A stretch of DNA of 36,695 nucleotides. Origin: Deltaproteobacteria bacterium. Its GTDB lineage: Bacteria > Myxococcota > Myxococcia > Myxococcales > 40CM-4-68-19. Position numbers and translations under genes: made by a program. Under the pieces are notes generated by a model. The model did not search any database. It saw only the letters and a list, made by a program, of their open reading frames with translations, and was not told the DNA's origin. Location of the stretch: assembly GCA_005879315.1 (NCBI GenBank), contig VBLC01000068.1:1-36695 (forward strand), given 5' to 3'. The first letter of the stretch is position 1, and the number at the start of each line of letters is the position of its first letter. Of the stretch, positions 21,940 to 31,336 are shown piece after piece.

Positions 21940-24534
21940 TCAGCGCAGCTTCTTTTGCGCCTCGTCGAGCCAGAAGAGCGCCTCCAGCGGCGTCGTGCGC
22001 GAGAGGTCGAGCTGCCGCAGCGCTTCGATCAGCGGATGTTCCTTCTGCTCGAAGAGCCCGAGCTGCTTGCGCGAGAGCGCAGGCTTGCCGCTCTCGTCCA
22101 ACTCCTTCGCCTCCAGGTTCTCGAGGATCTCCCGCGCGCGCTGCAGCACGCGCTCCGGTAGCCCCGCAAGCCGCGCCACATGGATGCCATAGCTGCGCGA
22201 GGCCGCGCCGGGGACGATCTTGCGGAGGAAGACCACGCGGCCTTCCACCTCGGTGACCGCCATGGTGAGGTTCACCGCGCGCGGCTTCTCCCGCGTCAGA
22301 TCGCAGAGCTCGTGGTAGTGCGTGGCGAAGAGCGTGCGCGCGCCGATCGCGTCGTGGATGTGCTCGGCCACCGCCCAGGCGATGGCGAGGCCGTCGAAGG
22401 TGCTGGTGCCGCGGCCGACTTCGTCGAGAAGAAGCAGCGAGCGCGGCGTCGCCTGGTGGAGGATGCGCGCGCATTCCGCCATCTCGACCATGAAGGTGCT
22501 CTGGCCGCGCGCCAGATCGTCGGCCGCGCCCACGCGGGTGAAGAGACGATCGACGAGCCCGATGCGAGCCCGCCCCGCCGGCACGAACGAGCCGGACTGC
22601 GCGAGGATGGCGATGAGCGCGACCTGGCGCATGGCGGTGCTCTTGCCCGCCATGTTCGGCCCGGTCAGCACCACCAGCCGGCGCTGCTCGTCGAGCAAGA
22701 GGTCGTTGGGCACGAACGGCCCGTCGCTGCTCGATGAGAGCGCCCGCTCCACCACCGGATGGCGGCCGGCGGCGATCTCGATGATCTGCGAATGATCGAC
22801 GGTGGGCCGCGTCCAGCCCCATTCGGCGGCGACGCGCGCCAGCGAAAGGAGCGAGTCCGCTTGCGCGGCGGCCTCGGCGCAGACGCGAAGCTCGGCGCTG
22901 CGGGCGAGGACCGCCAAGCGCAGCTCCTCGAAGATCTGCTGCTCGACCGCGGCTCTCCGCTCCTCGGCGGAAAGGACGCGCGCCTCGTGCTCGGCGAGGG
23001 CGGGGGTGACGAATCGCTCCGTGCCCACCGTGGACGACTTGCGTTGGTAATCGGAAGGGACCAAGTGCAAGTTCGGCTTGGTCACCTCGATATAGAAACC
23101 AAAGATCTTGTTGTATCGAACCTTGAGCGACTGGACTCCGGTGCGCGCCCGCTCCGCCGTCTCCATCGCGGCGATGGCGGCGCGGCCGCCCTGGGCAAGC
23201 TCGGCGAGCTCGTCCAGCTCGGGGCGGAATCCCGGCCGCACGAACCCGGGATCGCGCCCCGGCGGAACTTCATCGAGCAGCGCCCGGTCGAGGAGCGCAG
23301 CCAGATCGGCCAGCTGCCGCAACGGCGGCGCGAGCGATTTGAGCAACGGCGCGCTGCGCTGTTCGAGAGCAGCCGCGAGACGCGGCATCTGTTGGAGTGA
23401 GCCGCGCAGGCCGCCCAGATCTCGCGGAGCGCCCTGGCCCATCGCTAGCCGGCCGAGGAGGCGCTCCATGTCGAGCACGCCGCGCAGATGCTCGCCCAGC
23501 TCCTCGCGGGCGACCGCGGCCTGGGAAAGCTCCTCCACCGCATCCTGCCGCGCGCCGATGGCTTCGAGATCGAGCAGCGGCGCCGACAGCCATCGCGCCA
23601 GCATCCGGCCGCCCGCGGCCGTCAGCGTGCGGTCGACCACCGAGAGGAGCGTGAGGTTGCGCCGCCCATCCGGTCCGCGGAAGAGCTCCAGGTTCTGCGC
23701 CGCCGAGGGATCGATGAAGAGAAAGCGCGACGGCTGCTCCACCTGCACGCGCACCACATGCTGCGCCGCCGAGCGCTGCGTCTCTTGAAGATAGCCGAGC
23801 GCCTCGGCCGCAGCCTGGATCAGCAAGGGATCGCGCAAGCCGAAGCCATCGAGGGTGGCGACTCCGAGATGCCGTTTGAGCAGCTGTTCGGCGGCGAAGG
23901 CGTCGCGAAAGGCGCGCAGCTCGACGTGCACCGCGCCCGACGCCTTGCGCACCTGCTCCGCCAGCGCGGACTGCTCCGGCAAGAGCACCTCGCGCGGCCG
24001 CGCACGCTGCAGCTCGTCGAGCATCGCAGCAAACCTGCCGGGCGGGAGCGCGCGCAGCTCCCCCGTCGAGGCGTCGAGCAAGGCGAGGGCGGCCCGATCC
24101 TCTTCGAGGGCCAGCGCCGCCAGCCAGATCGGCTCGCGCGACTGGAGCGCCTCTTCGTCGACGAGCGTTCCAGGCGTGACGAGCCGGACGATCTCTCGCC
24201 GCACCAGCTTCTTCCCCGGACCGGGCACCTCCACCTGATCGCAGATGGCCACCTTGTGTCCGGCGGCGACCAGCTTCGCCACGTATCCCTTGGCGGCGTG
24301 GTGCGGCACGCCCGCCATCGGCACGCGGTCCTCGCCTTTCGCCCGCGAAGTGAGGGTGATGCCGAGCAGCTGAGCGGCGATGCGCGCGTCGTCGTAGAAG
24401 AGCTCGAAGAAATCCCCCAGCCGGAAGAAGAGGAGCGCGTCGCCGGCTTGCGCCTTCGCCTCCTGGTACTGGCGCAACATCGGGGTGGTCGGGGCCGGCG
24501 CTTCAGACAGGGAAGCTGCAGTCGGCTCGGCCAC
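21940..24534 (-). CDS. mutS: DNA mismatch repair protein MutS
   Basis: 864 residues, standard length. N-terminal mismatch-binding motif F42-x-E44 (RLGDFFELFYDDA), connector, core clamp (including VRYNKIFGFYIEVTKPNLHLVP), and ATPase with Walker A GPNMAGKST at about 622-630 and Walker B LLLLDEVGRGTSTFDG near 700, plus ATHYHEL. The C-terminus (KELDESGKPALSRKQLGLFE, ALFWLDEAQKKL) matches the MutS tail. It binds base mismatches and recruits MutL. GTG start at 24534, no Shine-Dalgarno; TATTTT ends 6 nt upstream on the minus strand, suggesting a leaderless message. mutL is not in the window. Divergent from the DUF5916 gene over 60 bp. Confidence 0.97.
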   Translation of the reverse strand: MAEPTAASLSEAPAPTTPMLRQYQEAKAQAGDALLFFRLGDFFELFYDDARIAAQLLGITLTSRAKGEDRVPMAGVPHHAAKGYVAKLVAAGHKVAICDQVEVPGPGKKLVRREIVRLVTPGTLVDEEALQSREPIWLAALALEEDRAALALLDASTGELRALPPGRFAAMLDELQRARPREVLLPEQSALAEQVRKASGAVHVELRAFRDAFAAEQLLKRHLGVATLDGFGLRDPLLIQAAAEALGYLQETQRSAAQHVVRVQVEQPSRFLFIDPSAAQNLELFRGPDGRRNLTLLSVVDRTLTAAGGRMLARWLSAPLLDLEAIGARQDAVEELSQAAVAREELGEHLRGVLDMERLLGRLAMGQGAPRDLGGLRGSLQQMPRLAAALEQRSAPLLKSLAPPLRQLADLAALLDRALLDEVPPGRDPGFVRPGFRPELDELAELAQGGRAAIAAMETAERARTGVQSLKVRYNKIFGFYIEVTKPNLHLVPSDYQRKSSTVGTERFVTPALAEHEARVLSAEERRAAVEQQIFEELRLAVLARSAELRVCAEAAAQADSLLSLARVAAEWGWTRPTVDHSQIIEIAAGRHPVVERALSSSSDGPFVPNDLLLDEQRRLVVLTGPNMAGKSTAMRQVALIAILAQSGSFVPAGRARIGLVDRLFTRVGAADDLARGQSTFMVEMAECARILHQATPRSLLLLDEVGRGTSTFDGLAIAWAVAEHIHDAIGARTLFATHYHELCDLTREKPRAVNLTMAVTEVEGRVVFLRKIVPGAASRSYGIHVARLAGLPERVLQRAREILENLEAKELDESGKPALSRKQLGLFEQKEHPLIEALRQLDLSRTTPLEALFWLDEAQKKLR

Positions 24535-24540
24535 GGCGGA

Positions 24541-24546
24541 AAAATA
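24541..24546 (-). promoter_or_regulatory. Candidate leaderless -10 element TATTTT (mutS)
   Basis: TATTTT on the minus strand is followed by TCCGCC and the GTG start of mutS. No Shine-Dalgarno and no good -35. Confidence 0.5.
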
Positions 24547-24594
24547 TCACGGCCGTAGACCGCGGCCGGGATTGTTGCCAAAAATTTCCGCGCG

Positions 24595-27333
24595 ATGAAA
24601 TGTGCGCGCTCCTTGCGCGTTTTGAGCGGCCAGATGCGCTCCACCTTGCCGGCCTTGGCGGTCCTCGCGGCGGCCGGACGGGTGTTGGCCGCAGAAGATC
24701 CCCCGGCGGCGGGAGCGCTGCCTGCAGAATCGTTCTACGTCCGCACGGCGCACGCCGCGCGGCGCACCGGACCGATCGAGATCGATGGCAAGATGAGCGA
24801 GCCGGCCTGGCAGGCCGCGCCGCTGGAAGACAATTTCACCCAGGTCAATCCCGAGGAGGGCAAGCCGGCCAGCGTCCACACCGCCTTCCGCGTGCTCTGG
24901 GACGACGAGTACCTGTACTTCGGCGCCGTCTGCGACGATCCCGAGCCGCTCACCATCAGCCTGAGCCGCCGCGACCGCTTCATCGAGGGCGACTCGGTCC
25001 AGTTCGATCTCGACACCACTTTCGACCGGCGCACCGCCTATCACTTCCAGGTCTACGCCGCGGGCCAGCAGCTCGACGCCATCCACTTCAACGACACCGA
25101 CTTCACCACCGACTGGGACGCTGCCTGGGAATCGGCGGTGGCGCGCACTCCCACCGGCTGGTCGGTGGAGATGCGCATTCCCCTGCGGGTGATGCGCATC
25201 CCCGAAGGCGCGCACCAAATGGGCTTCAACGTCTACCGTATCCTCTCCCGCCGCCACGAGGAGGACCAGTGGCGCTTCCGGCCCAACGGCCGCCCGGGCG
25301 ACATCAGCCGGCTGGGAATTCTCGAGGGCATCGACGGCATCCATCCGGTGCGCGCGCTCGAGCTCCGCCCGTACGTCGCCGCCAAGCTGCTGCGCAACGC
25401 GCCCGCGCCGGGCGGGCTCGGACCGCATGGCGAAATCAATGGACTCTGCGGGACAGCCCCCTTCGATCTCCATCGCCAGGGCGGTCTCTGCGCTGGACTC
25501 GACTTCCGCTACAACGTGGCCAGCGACCTGGCGCTGGTCGGCACCGTCAATCCGGACTTCGGGCAGGTGGAGGCCGATCAGCGCGTCCTCAACCTCTCCA
25601 CCTTCGAGACGTTCTTTCCGGAGAAGCGGCCCTTCTTCCTCGAGGGGCTGGACCTCTTCAAGCCCCCGATGCAGGTCGACATGGGCGGGCCCTACGGCGG
25701 GCAGGTCTACCAGATCTTCTACTCGCGCCGGATCGGGCGCGCGACGCCGTCGCTCGATCTCGCCGACGACCAGACCCTCGTCTACCAGACGCCGTTCGTG
25801 CCGGTGCTGAGCGCCATCAAGCTGAGCGGCACGGTCGGCGGCGCGAGCGTGGGCATGCTCGACGCCGTCGAGCCGCGCGTCTCCGAGCAGATCCTCCAGC
25901 CCGGCGGCAGCTTCGAGGACGTGCGCGCTTCCGAGGCGCGCAACACCGCCGTCGTCCGCGTGCGCTCGCCCTCCGGAACGCACGCCATCGGCGGCCTCAC
26001 TGCGACCGCCGTCGATCCGTTCTTGACCGACCCGAGCTGGGGCCTCGACGCCACCCACGCCCACGTGGCGCAGGGCGACCTGACGCTGTACACGGCGGAT
26101 CGCTCCTACGGCTTCACCGGCCAGGCGTCGGGTTCGCTCCTCACCGGCCACACGCCCTCGACCGTACGCGACGGCACGAACATCGGTCTCACCTCGACCG
26201 GCTACGCGCTGAGCAGCCGCCTCTATGCCACCAAGGAGAACTGGTACACCTCGATCTGGACCGACGAGCTCTCGCCCGAGTTCAACGTCAACCACCTCGG
26301 CTACATGCAGCGCGCCAACCTCTTCCGCACGATGGGGTATGTCGGCCTGCGCGATCCGCACCCCGGACCGCTCTGGCAGCGCGCCAACCTCATCCTCTTT
26401 GGCCGCGAAGTGCGCGACGCGAGGCTGCGCTTGTCCCTCGAGCGCGACGGTGGCATCGAGGGGTGGTTCACCACCAACGACTTCTGGTTCTTCGACACAG
26501 GCGGATACCTGGCCGCTTCTTACAAGGATGATCGCGAGCTGGCCGATGGCACCCCCATCGAGCGGCAGGGAAACCGGGGCTGGTACGCATCCGTCTCCAC
26601 CGACTCGCGCAAGCCGGTGCAGCTGCAGTTCTCCTGGAGCTACCAGCGCTCCTTTCCCCGCTTCGAGCGCGCCAACCAGCTGGAGTGGTTCGTCGTCTTC
26701 CGGCCCCTGCCGCAGGTCGACGGCAGCTTCGACCTCGCCTACAACGAGAGCGCCGGGACCATCCGGCAGATCCGCACCGCGGGTCCTCTTCCCGACCCCA
26801 AGTGCTATCCCGTCCCTCCGCCGCCGCCTTACGCTTGTCCCGATCCGACCAGCACCTTCGCGCGATCGCAGGCGGTGCAGCAGGACCGCCTCTATCTGCT
26901 CGCCGCGCAGCAGGCGCGCAGCGTCAGCGGCACGCTGCGGGCCACCTATTCCTTCACGCCTTTCTTGACCCTGCAGGCGTACACGCAGCTCTTCACCGCG
27001 GGCATCTCCTACGACGATCCGCTGCGCGCCACGCGCAGCGCGGGCGACCGGAGCACCGTCACGCTGGGCGAGCTCTCGCCGGCGCGCCCCGAGGACCTTC
27101 CGCCCAATTCCAACGAGCGCCAGGTCGGCCTCAACATCAACCTCATCCTGCGCTGGGAGTGGCGCACCGGCTCGACCCTCTACCTGGTCTACGCACACCA
27201 GAGCACGAACGACATCACCAAGAGGGTCCCCGCCGGCCTGGACTTCGGGCGCGAGCTGGGCGCGCTGAACGAGCGCGGCGTGGCGCACGGCGATACGGTC
27301 CTGGTCAAGGTCGATCTGCTCCGCGCGCTCTGA
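24595..27333 (+). CDS. DUF5916 outer-membrane protein with N-terminal CBM9-like domain
   Basis: 912 residues. A signal peptide is encoded from M14 (MRSTLPALAVLAAAGRVLAA); the start may therefore be the ATG at 24634 instead of 24595, and neither has a Shine-Dalgarno. Residues about 55-235 form a carbohydrate-binding-module-9-like domain (GPIEIDGKMSEPAWQAAP, WDDEYLYFGAVCDDPEP, GWSVEMRIPLRVMRIPEG). The DUF5916 signature comes next (VGTVNPDFGQVEADQRVLNLSTFETFFPEKRPFFLEG), followed by a long stretch of alternating aromatic strands typical of a 20-plus-strand beta-barrel, ending in VLVKVDLLRAL. Such proteins lie in the outer membrane and are thought to bind or import glycans or other polymers; the substrate is unknown. 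UbiB follows 3 bp downstream. Confidence 0.9.
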   Translation: MKCARSLRVLSGQMRSTLPALAVLAAAGRVLAAEDPPAAGALPAESFYVRTAHAARRTGPIEIDGKMSEPAWQAAPLEDNFTQVNPEEGKPASVHTAFRVLWDDEYLYFGAVCDDPEPLTISLSRRDRFIEGDSVQFDLDTTFDRRTAYHFQVYAAGQQLDAIHFNDTDFTTDWDAAWESAVARTPTGWSVEMRIPLRVMRIPEGAHQMGFNVYRILSRRHEEDQWRFRPNGRPGDISRLGILEGIDGIHPVRALELRPYVAAKLLRNAPAPGGLGPHGEINGLCGTAPFDLHRQGGLCAGLDFRYNVASDLALVGTVNPDFGQVEADQRVLNLSTFETFFPEKRPFFLEGLDLFKPPMQVDMGGPYGGQVYQIFYSRRIGRATPSLDLADDQTLVYQTPFVPVLSAIKLSGTVGGASVGMLDAVEPRVSEQILQPGGSFEDVRASEARNTAVVRVRSPSGTHAIGGLTATAVDPFLTDPSWGLDATHAHVAQGDLTLYTADRSYGFTGQASGSLLTGHTPSTVRDGTNIGLTSTGYALSSRLYATKENWYTSIWTDELSPEFNVNHLGYMQRANLFRTMGYVGLRDPHPGPLWQRANLILFGREVRDARLRLSLERDGGIEGWFTTNDFWFFDTGGYLAASYKDDRELADGTPIERQGNRGWYASVSTDSRKPVQLQFSWSYQRSFPRFERANQLEWFVVFRPLPQVDGSFDLAYNESAGTIRQIRTAGPLPDPKCYPVPPPPPYACPDPTSTFARSQAVQQDRLYLLAAQQARSVSGTLRATYSFTPFLTLQAYTQLFTAGISYDDPLRATRSAGDRSTVTLGELSPARPEDLPPNSNERQVGLNINLILRWEWRTGSTLYLVYAHQSTNDITKRVPAGLDFGRELGALNERGVAHGDTVLVKVDLLRAL

Positions 27334-27336
27334 CGA

Positions 27337-29073
27337 GTGGATCTGCCCGCAGCGCTGAGAGAGACTGCCGCGGTGATCCAGGCAGTCCAGGACCTCAAGC
27401 GCTTGCGCGAGATCAGCAAGGTCGTCGTGCGCCACGGCTTCGGCGAGATCCTCGACCGCGCCAAGGTGTGGGACGTGCTCGGCCGCCGAGAGGACGGGCA
27501 GCGGCCCTCCGCCGAGGAGATGCGGGCCACCACCGCGCGCCGGTTCCGCGAGACGCTCGCCGACCTGGGCCCCACCTTCATCAAGCTCGGGCAGATTCTC
27601 TCCTCGCGGCCTGACATCCTCCCGCCCGACTTCATCGCCGAGCTTTCACACCTTCAGGATCGCGCGGCGCCCATGCCGGTCCAGCTCGTCTTCGACCTGA
27701 TCGAGAAGGGGCTGGGCAAGCCGGCGAACCAGCTCTTCGCGCACGTCGATCCCGAGCCGCTCGCCTCCGCTTCCATCGCGCAGGTGCACCGGGCGCGCCT
27801 TCGGTCGGGCGAGGACGTCGTCGTCAAGGTGCAGCGGCCCGGCATCGAGGAGCAGATCCGCAGCGACACCGACCTCCTCTTCTATCTCGCCCGCTTCCTC
27901 GAAGGCGTGATCGCGGAGACCGGCATCTACACTCCCACCGGCATCGTCAGCGAATTCCGCTCGGCCATGCTGCTCGAGCTCGATTTCGAGAATGAGGCGC
28001 GCAACATCGAGCAGTTCGCAAAACATCACCGGGACCGTCCAACCGTGGTCATCCCCAAGCTGCATGGCGATCTCTCGTGCCGCACCGTCATCACTCTCGA
28101 GGAATTGAAGGGCGCGAAGCTGAAGCAGGTGCTCGACGATCCGAAGTTCCCGGGCGTCGATCGCAAATCGCTCGCGCGCCATGTTCTCGACGCGAGCTTC
28201 CACCAACTGTTCAACGACGGCCTCTTCCACGGCGACCCGCACCCCGGCAACGTCATCGTCCTCTCCGGCGATCGCATCGGTCTGCTCGACTTCGGCCTGG
28301 TGGGGCGGCTCACCCGCGGGATGCAGGAGTCGATCATCCTCCTCGTCCTGGCCATCTCGCTGAAGGACCCCGACACGGTTGCGCGACAGCTCTACAAGGT
28401 CGGCGTGCCCGACGAGCGGATCAACCTGCATCAGTTCCGCGCCGACATCCACGACATCCTCGAGCGATACCTGGGCCTCAAGCTGGCCGAGGTCGACTCC
28501 GGGGTCCTGATGAAGGAGCTGATCGACCTGGCGATGAAGTACAAGATCAAGATTCCCAAGGAGTACGCCGTGCTCTCCAAAGCGGCGGCGACGACCGAAG
28601 GGATCATCCGCCAGCTCGATCCCGATCTCGACATCACCCAGGCGGCGCTGCCCTATGCCAAGCAGCTCCTCTACGATCGCTACAACCCCGGCTCGATGAG
28701 CGGCGGCTTCTTGCGCGTGCTCTTGCAGCTGCAAGGATTCCTGCAGGACACGCCCCAGCAGCTCTCGCAGATCCTGATGGATCTGGAGGGCGGCAAGTTC
28801 AACGTCACCGTCCGCAACGAAGAGCTGGTGCGCCTCAACTCCAACGTCAAGGCGCTGGGCCTCCTGCTCTTCGCCGGAATGATCGCCTCGGCTCTCATCG
28901 TCGGCGCCTTCTCGCTGGTGGGCCGCGCCTCGGACGGAAACGAGGCCACGCACTGGCCCATCCCGGCGCTGGTGGGCCTTTCGCTCGCGGCGATGATGTT
29001 CGGCGCCGCGGTCACCTGGACGTTGATCAGCGGCCGGCTGAAAAAGATAAGCGTGCGGCGATTCTTCAAGTGA
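27337..29073 (+). CDS. ubiB: UbiB/ABC1/AarF-family atypical kinase
   Basis: 578 residues from a GTG located 3 bp after the preceding stop, so cotranscribed. The family hallmark KxGQ is K83-L-G-Q86 (FIKLGQILSSRPD). The Ala-rich loop replacing the glycine-rich loop is SASIAQVHRARL, the ATP-binding Lys is K164 (VVVKVQRPG), the catalytic loop is FHGDPHPGN and the metal-binding motif is LLDFGLVG. Two C-terminal transmembrane helices (about 508-528 and 544-564; LGLLLFAGMIASALIVGAF, IPALVGLSLAAMMFGAAVTW) anchor it in the inner membrane. The family supports isoprenoid quinone or other lipid biosynthesis, probably as an ATPase. The symbol is a family name; no ubi/men genes lie beside it to confirm a quinone role. 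Confidence 0.92.
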   Translation: MDLPAALRETAAVIQAVQDLKRLREISKVVVRHGFGEILDRAKVWDVLGRREDGQRPSAEEMRATTARRFRETLADLGPTFIKLGQILSSRPDILPPDFIAELSHLQDRAAPMPVQLVFDLIEKGLGKPANQLFAHVDPEPLASASIAQVHRARLRSGEDVVVKVQRPGIEEQIRSDTDLLFYLARFLEGVIAETGIYTPTGIVSEFRSAMLLELDFENEARNIEQFAKHHRDRPTVVIPKLHGDLSCRTVITLEELKGAKLKQVLDDPKFPGVDRKSLARHVLDASFHQLFNDGLFHGDPHPGNVIVLSGDRIGLLDFGLVGRLTRGMQESIILLVLAISLKDPDTVARQLYKVGVPDERINLHQFRADIHDILERYLGLKLAEVDSGVLMKELIDLAMKYKIKIPKEYAVLSKAAATTEGIIRQLDPDLDITQAALPYAKQLLYDRYNPGSMSGGFLRVLLQLQGFLQDTPQQLSQILMDLEGGKFNVTVRNEELVRLNSNVKALGLLLFAGMIASALIVGAFSLVGRASDGNEATHWPIPALVGLSLAAMMFGAAVTWTLISGRLKKISVRRFFK

Positions 29074-29074
29074 G

Positions 29075-29080
29075 TAGTTT
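29075..29080 (+). promoter_or_regulatory. Candidate leaderless -10 element TAGTTT
   Basis: TAGTTT is followed by CGCCCG and the ATG at 29087. It overlaps the end of ubiB and would give the redoxin gene its own leaderless transcript. Confidence 0.4.
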
Positions 29081-29086
29081 CGCCCG

Positions 29087-29644
29087 ATGGAGCGCAACCT
29101 TTGGGACCCCAAGGCTCCCCGGCCCGGCGAGCAAGCCCCCGACCTCGACCTGCTCGACGAGTCGGGCAGGCCCCTGCCGCTCTCCTCGGTGAGCAGTGCC
29201 GGGCCGCTCCTGGTGCTCCTCTTCCGCGGGCCCGACGACGCGATCGGCCGGCGGCTCTTGCGCGACTATCGCGACTCCACGCTCGCCTTCCGCAGGGCAG
29301 GTGTCGAACTCTGTGCCATCGCGAAGGCCGACCCGATGTCGCTCGCGTACTTGCGCGGCGAGCGCGGTCTCGGCTTTCCGGTCCTCGCCGATCCCGACGG
29401 GTCGGCGCTCTCGCGCTGGGGAATGATCGACCGCGTCGGCCTCTTTCTCCTCGACCGCAATCGGGTCGTGAAGCAGCGCGCCCTCGGTGAGCGCGCACCA
29501 CCGGATGCGCTGCTCACGTTCGTCCGCCGCGGTGGCGTGAAGGCCCGCCGCATTCCCGTCTCACGCCCGCCGCTCGCCGCGAGACTGCGTGCTCGCTGGC
29601 GGACATTACAGCAAAGCTTCAAATCGCTGCGCCCCGTTCGCTGA
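29087..29644 (+). CDS. AhpC/TSA-like redoxin lacking the peroxidatic cysteine
   Basis: 185 residues with thioredoxin-fold peroxiredoxin layout: APRPGEQAPDLDLLDESGRPLPLSSV, the strand LLVLLFRG, helix RRLLRDYRDSTLAFRRAGVELCAIAKAD, then RGLGFPVLADPDGSALSRWGM, VGLFLLDRNRVVKQRALGE. The position after the first strand, where peroxiredoxins have P-x3-C or thioredoxins CxxC, reads FRGPDDAIGRR with no cysteine. The only cysteine lies in VELCAIAK, in the strand that usually follows the active-site helix. It is therefore unlikely to be a classical thiol peroxidase. A basic 35-residue tail (PPLAARLRARWRTLQQSFKSLR) ends the protein. Function unknown; possibly a regulatory or binding relative. Confidence 0.75.
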   Translation: MERNLWDPKAPRPGEQAPDLDLLDESGRPLPLSSVSSAGPLLVLLFRGPDDAIGRRLLRDYRDSTLAFRRAGVELCAIAKADPMSLAYLRGERGLGFPVLADPDGSALSRWGMIDRVGLFLLDRNRVVKQRALGERAPPDALLTFVRRGGVKARRIPVSRPPLAARLRARWRTLQQSFKSLRPVR

Positions 29645-29689
29645 CGGACAAGCGCCGGCTCGTTTGCTGCGCTGCAGGAGTTTGCCGTG

Positions 29690-29695
29690 CACAAT
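29690..29695 (+). promoter_or_regulatory. Possible leaderless -10 element CACAAT
   Basis: CACAAT is followed by 8 nt and the GTG at 29704, with no Shine-Dalgarno. TTGCTG (29664-29669) lies 20 bp upstream, longer than the ideal spacing. Confidence 0.3.
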
Positions 29696-29703
29696 GGGCG
29701 CCC

Positions 29704-31335
29704 GTGACGGAAACATCCAGGCCTGTCGAGATCCTGCTCGTCGATGACAGGCGGGAGAATCTCCTCTCGTTGCGCGCGATCCTCGACGATCAGCCCGGAT
29801 ATCAACTCGTCGAGGCCACCTCCGGAGCGGAGGCCCTGCGCGCGATCCTGAGCCACGAGTTCGGCCTCATTCTTCTCGACGTCGGCCTGCCGGGGATGGA
29901 CGGCTTCGAAGTGGCCGCTTTGATCAAGCAGCGCGAGCGCACCAAGGACATCCCCATCATCTTCCTCACCGCCGGCCTCGATGACGAGATGTTCCGACGC
30001 GCCTACCAGGTGGGCGCGGCGGACTACCTCATCAAGCCCGTCTCGCGCGAGCTGGTTCGCGCCAAGGTGGCTGTCTTCGTCGACCTCGCTCGCAAGACCG
30101 CACAGCTGCGCGAGCAGACGGCGCTGCTCCAGGAAGCGGAGCGCAAGCAGAAGGCCACCGAGATGGCCGAGCTGAAGATGGCCAGCGAGCGCCGATACCG
30201 GCACCTGGCGGAATCGATTCCGCACATGATCTGGCGCGCGCTGCCCGACGGCCAGGTCGAATACTGGAACCAGCGCTGGTACGACTATACGGGCGCGACC
30301 CAGCCGATGTCGGCGGACTCGGGATGGGGCTATGTGCATCCCGACGATCGCGAGCGTTGCGCCAAGCATTGGCTGGAGGCGCTGGAGAAAGGCGTGCCCT
30401 ACCAGTGCGAGGTGCGGCTCTTGCGATCTGACGGCATCTACCGCTGGCACTTGCGGCGGGCGCTGCCCGAGCGCGGCAGCGATCGGCAGATCATCGCCTG
30501 GCTGGGCACCGATACGGATATCGACGATCGCAGGCGGGCCGACGACGAACGCGCCGAGCTGCTGGTCCGCGAGCGGGCCGCGCGCTTCGAGGCGGAGGCC
30601 GCCCAGAAACGCGCCGCCCGGCTCTACGTCGAGGCGCGCGAGGCCGTGCGGATGCGCGACGACTTCCTCACCGTGGCGGCGCACGAGCTGCGTACCCCGC
30701 TCACGACGCTGCGTCTGCAGGCCCAAGGGATGGCGAGGTCGGCGGGGGCCTCCGAGTCGGCGCGAACATTGCTGCGGGCGGTGGAGCGGCTCTGCAAGCT
30801 GGCGGATCAGCTGCTCGACGTCTCGCGCATCGCGGGCGGCCGCCTCGCGCTGCAGATCGAGCGCGCCGACGTGCCTGGCATCGTGGCGGAAGCGTCCCAG
30901 CGGCTCGAGGAGGAGGCGCGCCGCAACGGCTGCGCCATCGACGTGCGCACCGAGGGCGCGCTCCCCGCCGACTGCGATCCGCTGCGCATCGAGCAGGTGG
31001 TGACGAATCTGGTGGTCAATGCCATCAAGTACGGGCGCGGCAAGCCCATCGAGATCGGCGTCGCGCGCCAGGGTCGCTTCGCGCAGATCTCCGTGCGCGA
31101 TCACGGCATCGGCGTGCCCGCCGAGGATCAGGAACGCATCTTCGAGCGCTTCGGCCGGGCCGTCTCGGTGCGCGAGTATGGCGGGCTCGGCATGGGTCTC
31201 TTCATCAGCAGGCAGATCATCGACGCGCACGGCGGCTCGATCCGGGTGGAGAGCGAAGCCGGCAAAGGCGCGACGTTCACCATCGAGTTCCCTCTCGAGC
31301 AGCGCGCGCCCGAAGAGACGCACGTCACCGCTTAG
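29704..31335 (+). CDS. Histidine kinase with N-terminal receiver and PAS domains (REC-PAS-HK)
   Basis: 543 residues, no signal peptide or membrane segment, so cytoplasmic. Receiver domain about 8-125 with acidic pair D14/D15, phospho-acceptor D59 (LLDVGLPGMDG) and K111 (LIKPVS). A coiled helix leads to a PAS/PAC domain at about 160-285 (AESIPHMIWRALPDGQVEYWNQRWYDYTG, HPDDRERCAKHW, LRSDGIYRWHLRRALPERG). The kinase part has H-box H327 (VAAHELRTPLTTL), N-box VTNLVVNAIKYG, G1 DHGIGVP and G2 GGLGMGLFISRQI. The receiver is N-terminal, so the kinase is probably controlled by phosphotransfer from another kinase. GTG start. No cognate regulator is adjacent, although two orphan response regulators lie about 4 kb downstream. 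Confidence 0.94.
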   Translation: MTETSRPVEILLVDDRRENLLSLRAILDDQPGYQLVEATSGAEALRAILSHEFGLILLDVGLPGMDGFEVAALIKQRERTKDIPIIFLTAGLDDEMFRRAYQVGAADYLIKPVSRELVRAKVAVFVDLARKTAQLREQTALLQEAERKQKATEMAELKMASERRYRHLAESIPHMIWRALPDGQVEYWNQRWYDYTGATQPMSADSGWGYVHPDDRERCAKHWLEALEKGVPYQCEVRLLRSDGIYRWHLRRALPERGSDRQIIAWLGTDTDIDDRRRADDERAELLVRERAARFEAEAAQKRAARLYVEAREAVRMRDDFLTVAAHELRTPLTTLRLQAQGMARSAGASESARTLLRAVERLCKLADQLLDVSRIAGGRLALQIERADVPGIVAEASQRLEEEARRNGCAIDVRTEGALPADCDPLRIEQVVTNLVVNAIKYGRGKPIEIGVARQGRFAQISVRDHGIGVPAEDQERIFERFGRAVSVREYGGLGMGLFISRQIIDAHGGSIRVESEAGKGATFTIEFPLEQRAPEETHVTA

Positions 31336-31336
31336 G

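Noticed and set aside
24535-24594. GCGGAAA...TTTCCGC dyad spanning the mutS/DUF5916 divergent region as an operator
   Set aside because: The half-sites are about 40 bp apart and partly overlap the mutS -10; I found no second occurrence in the window to support a regulator site.
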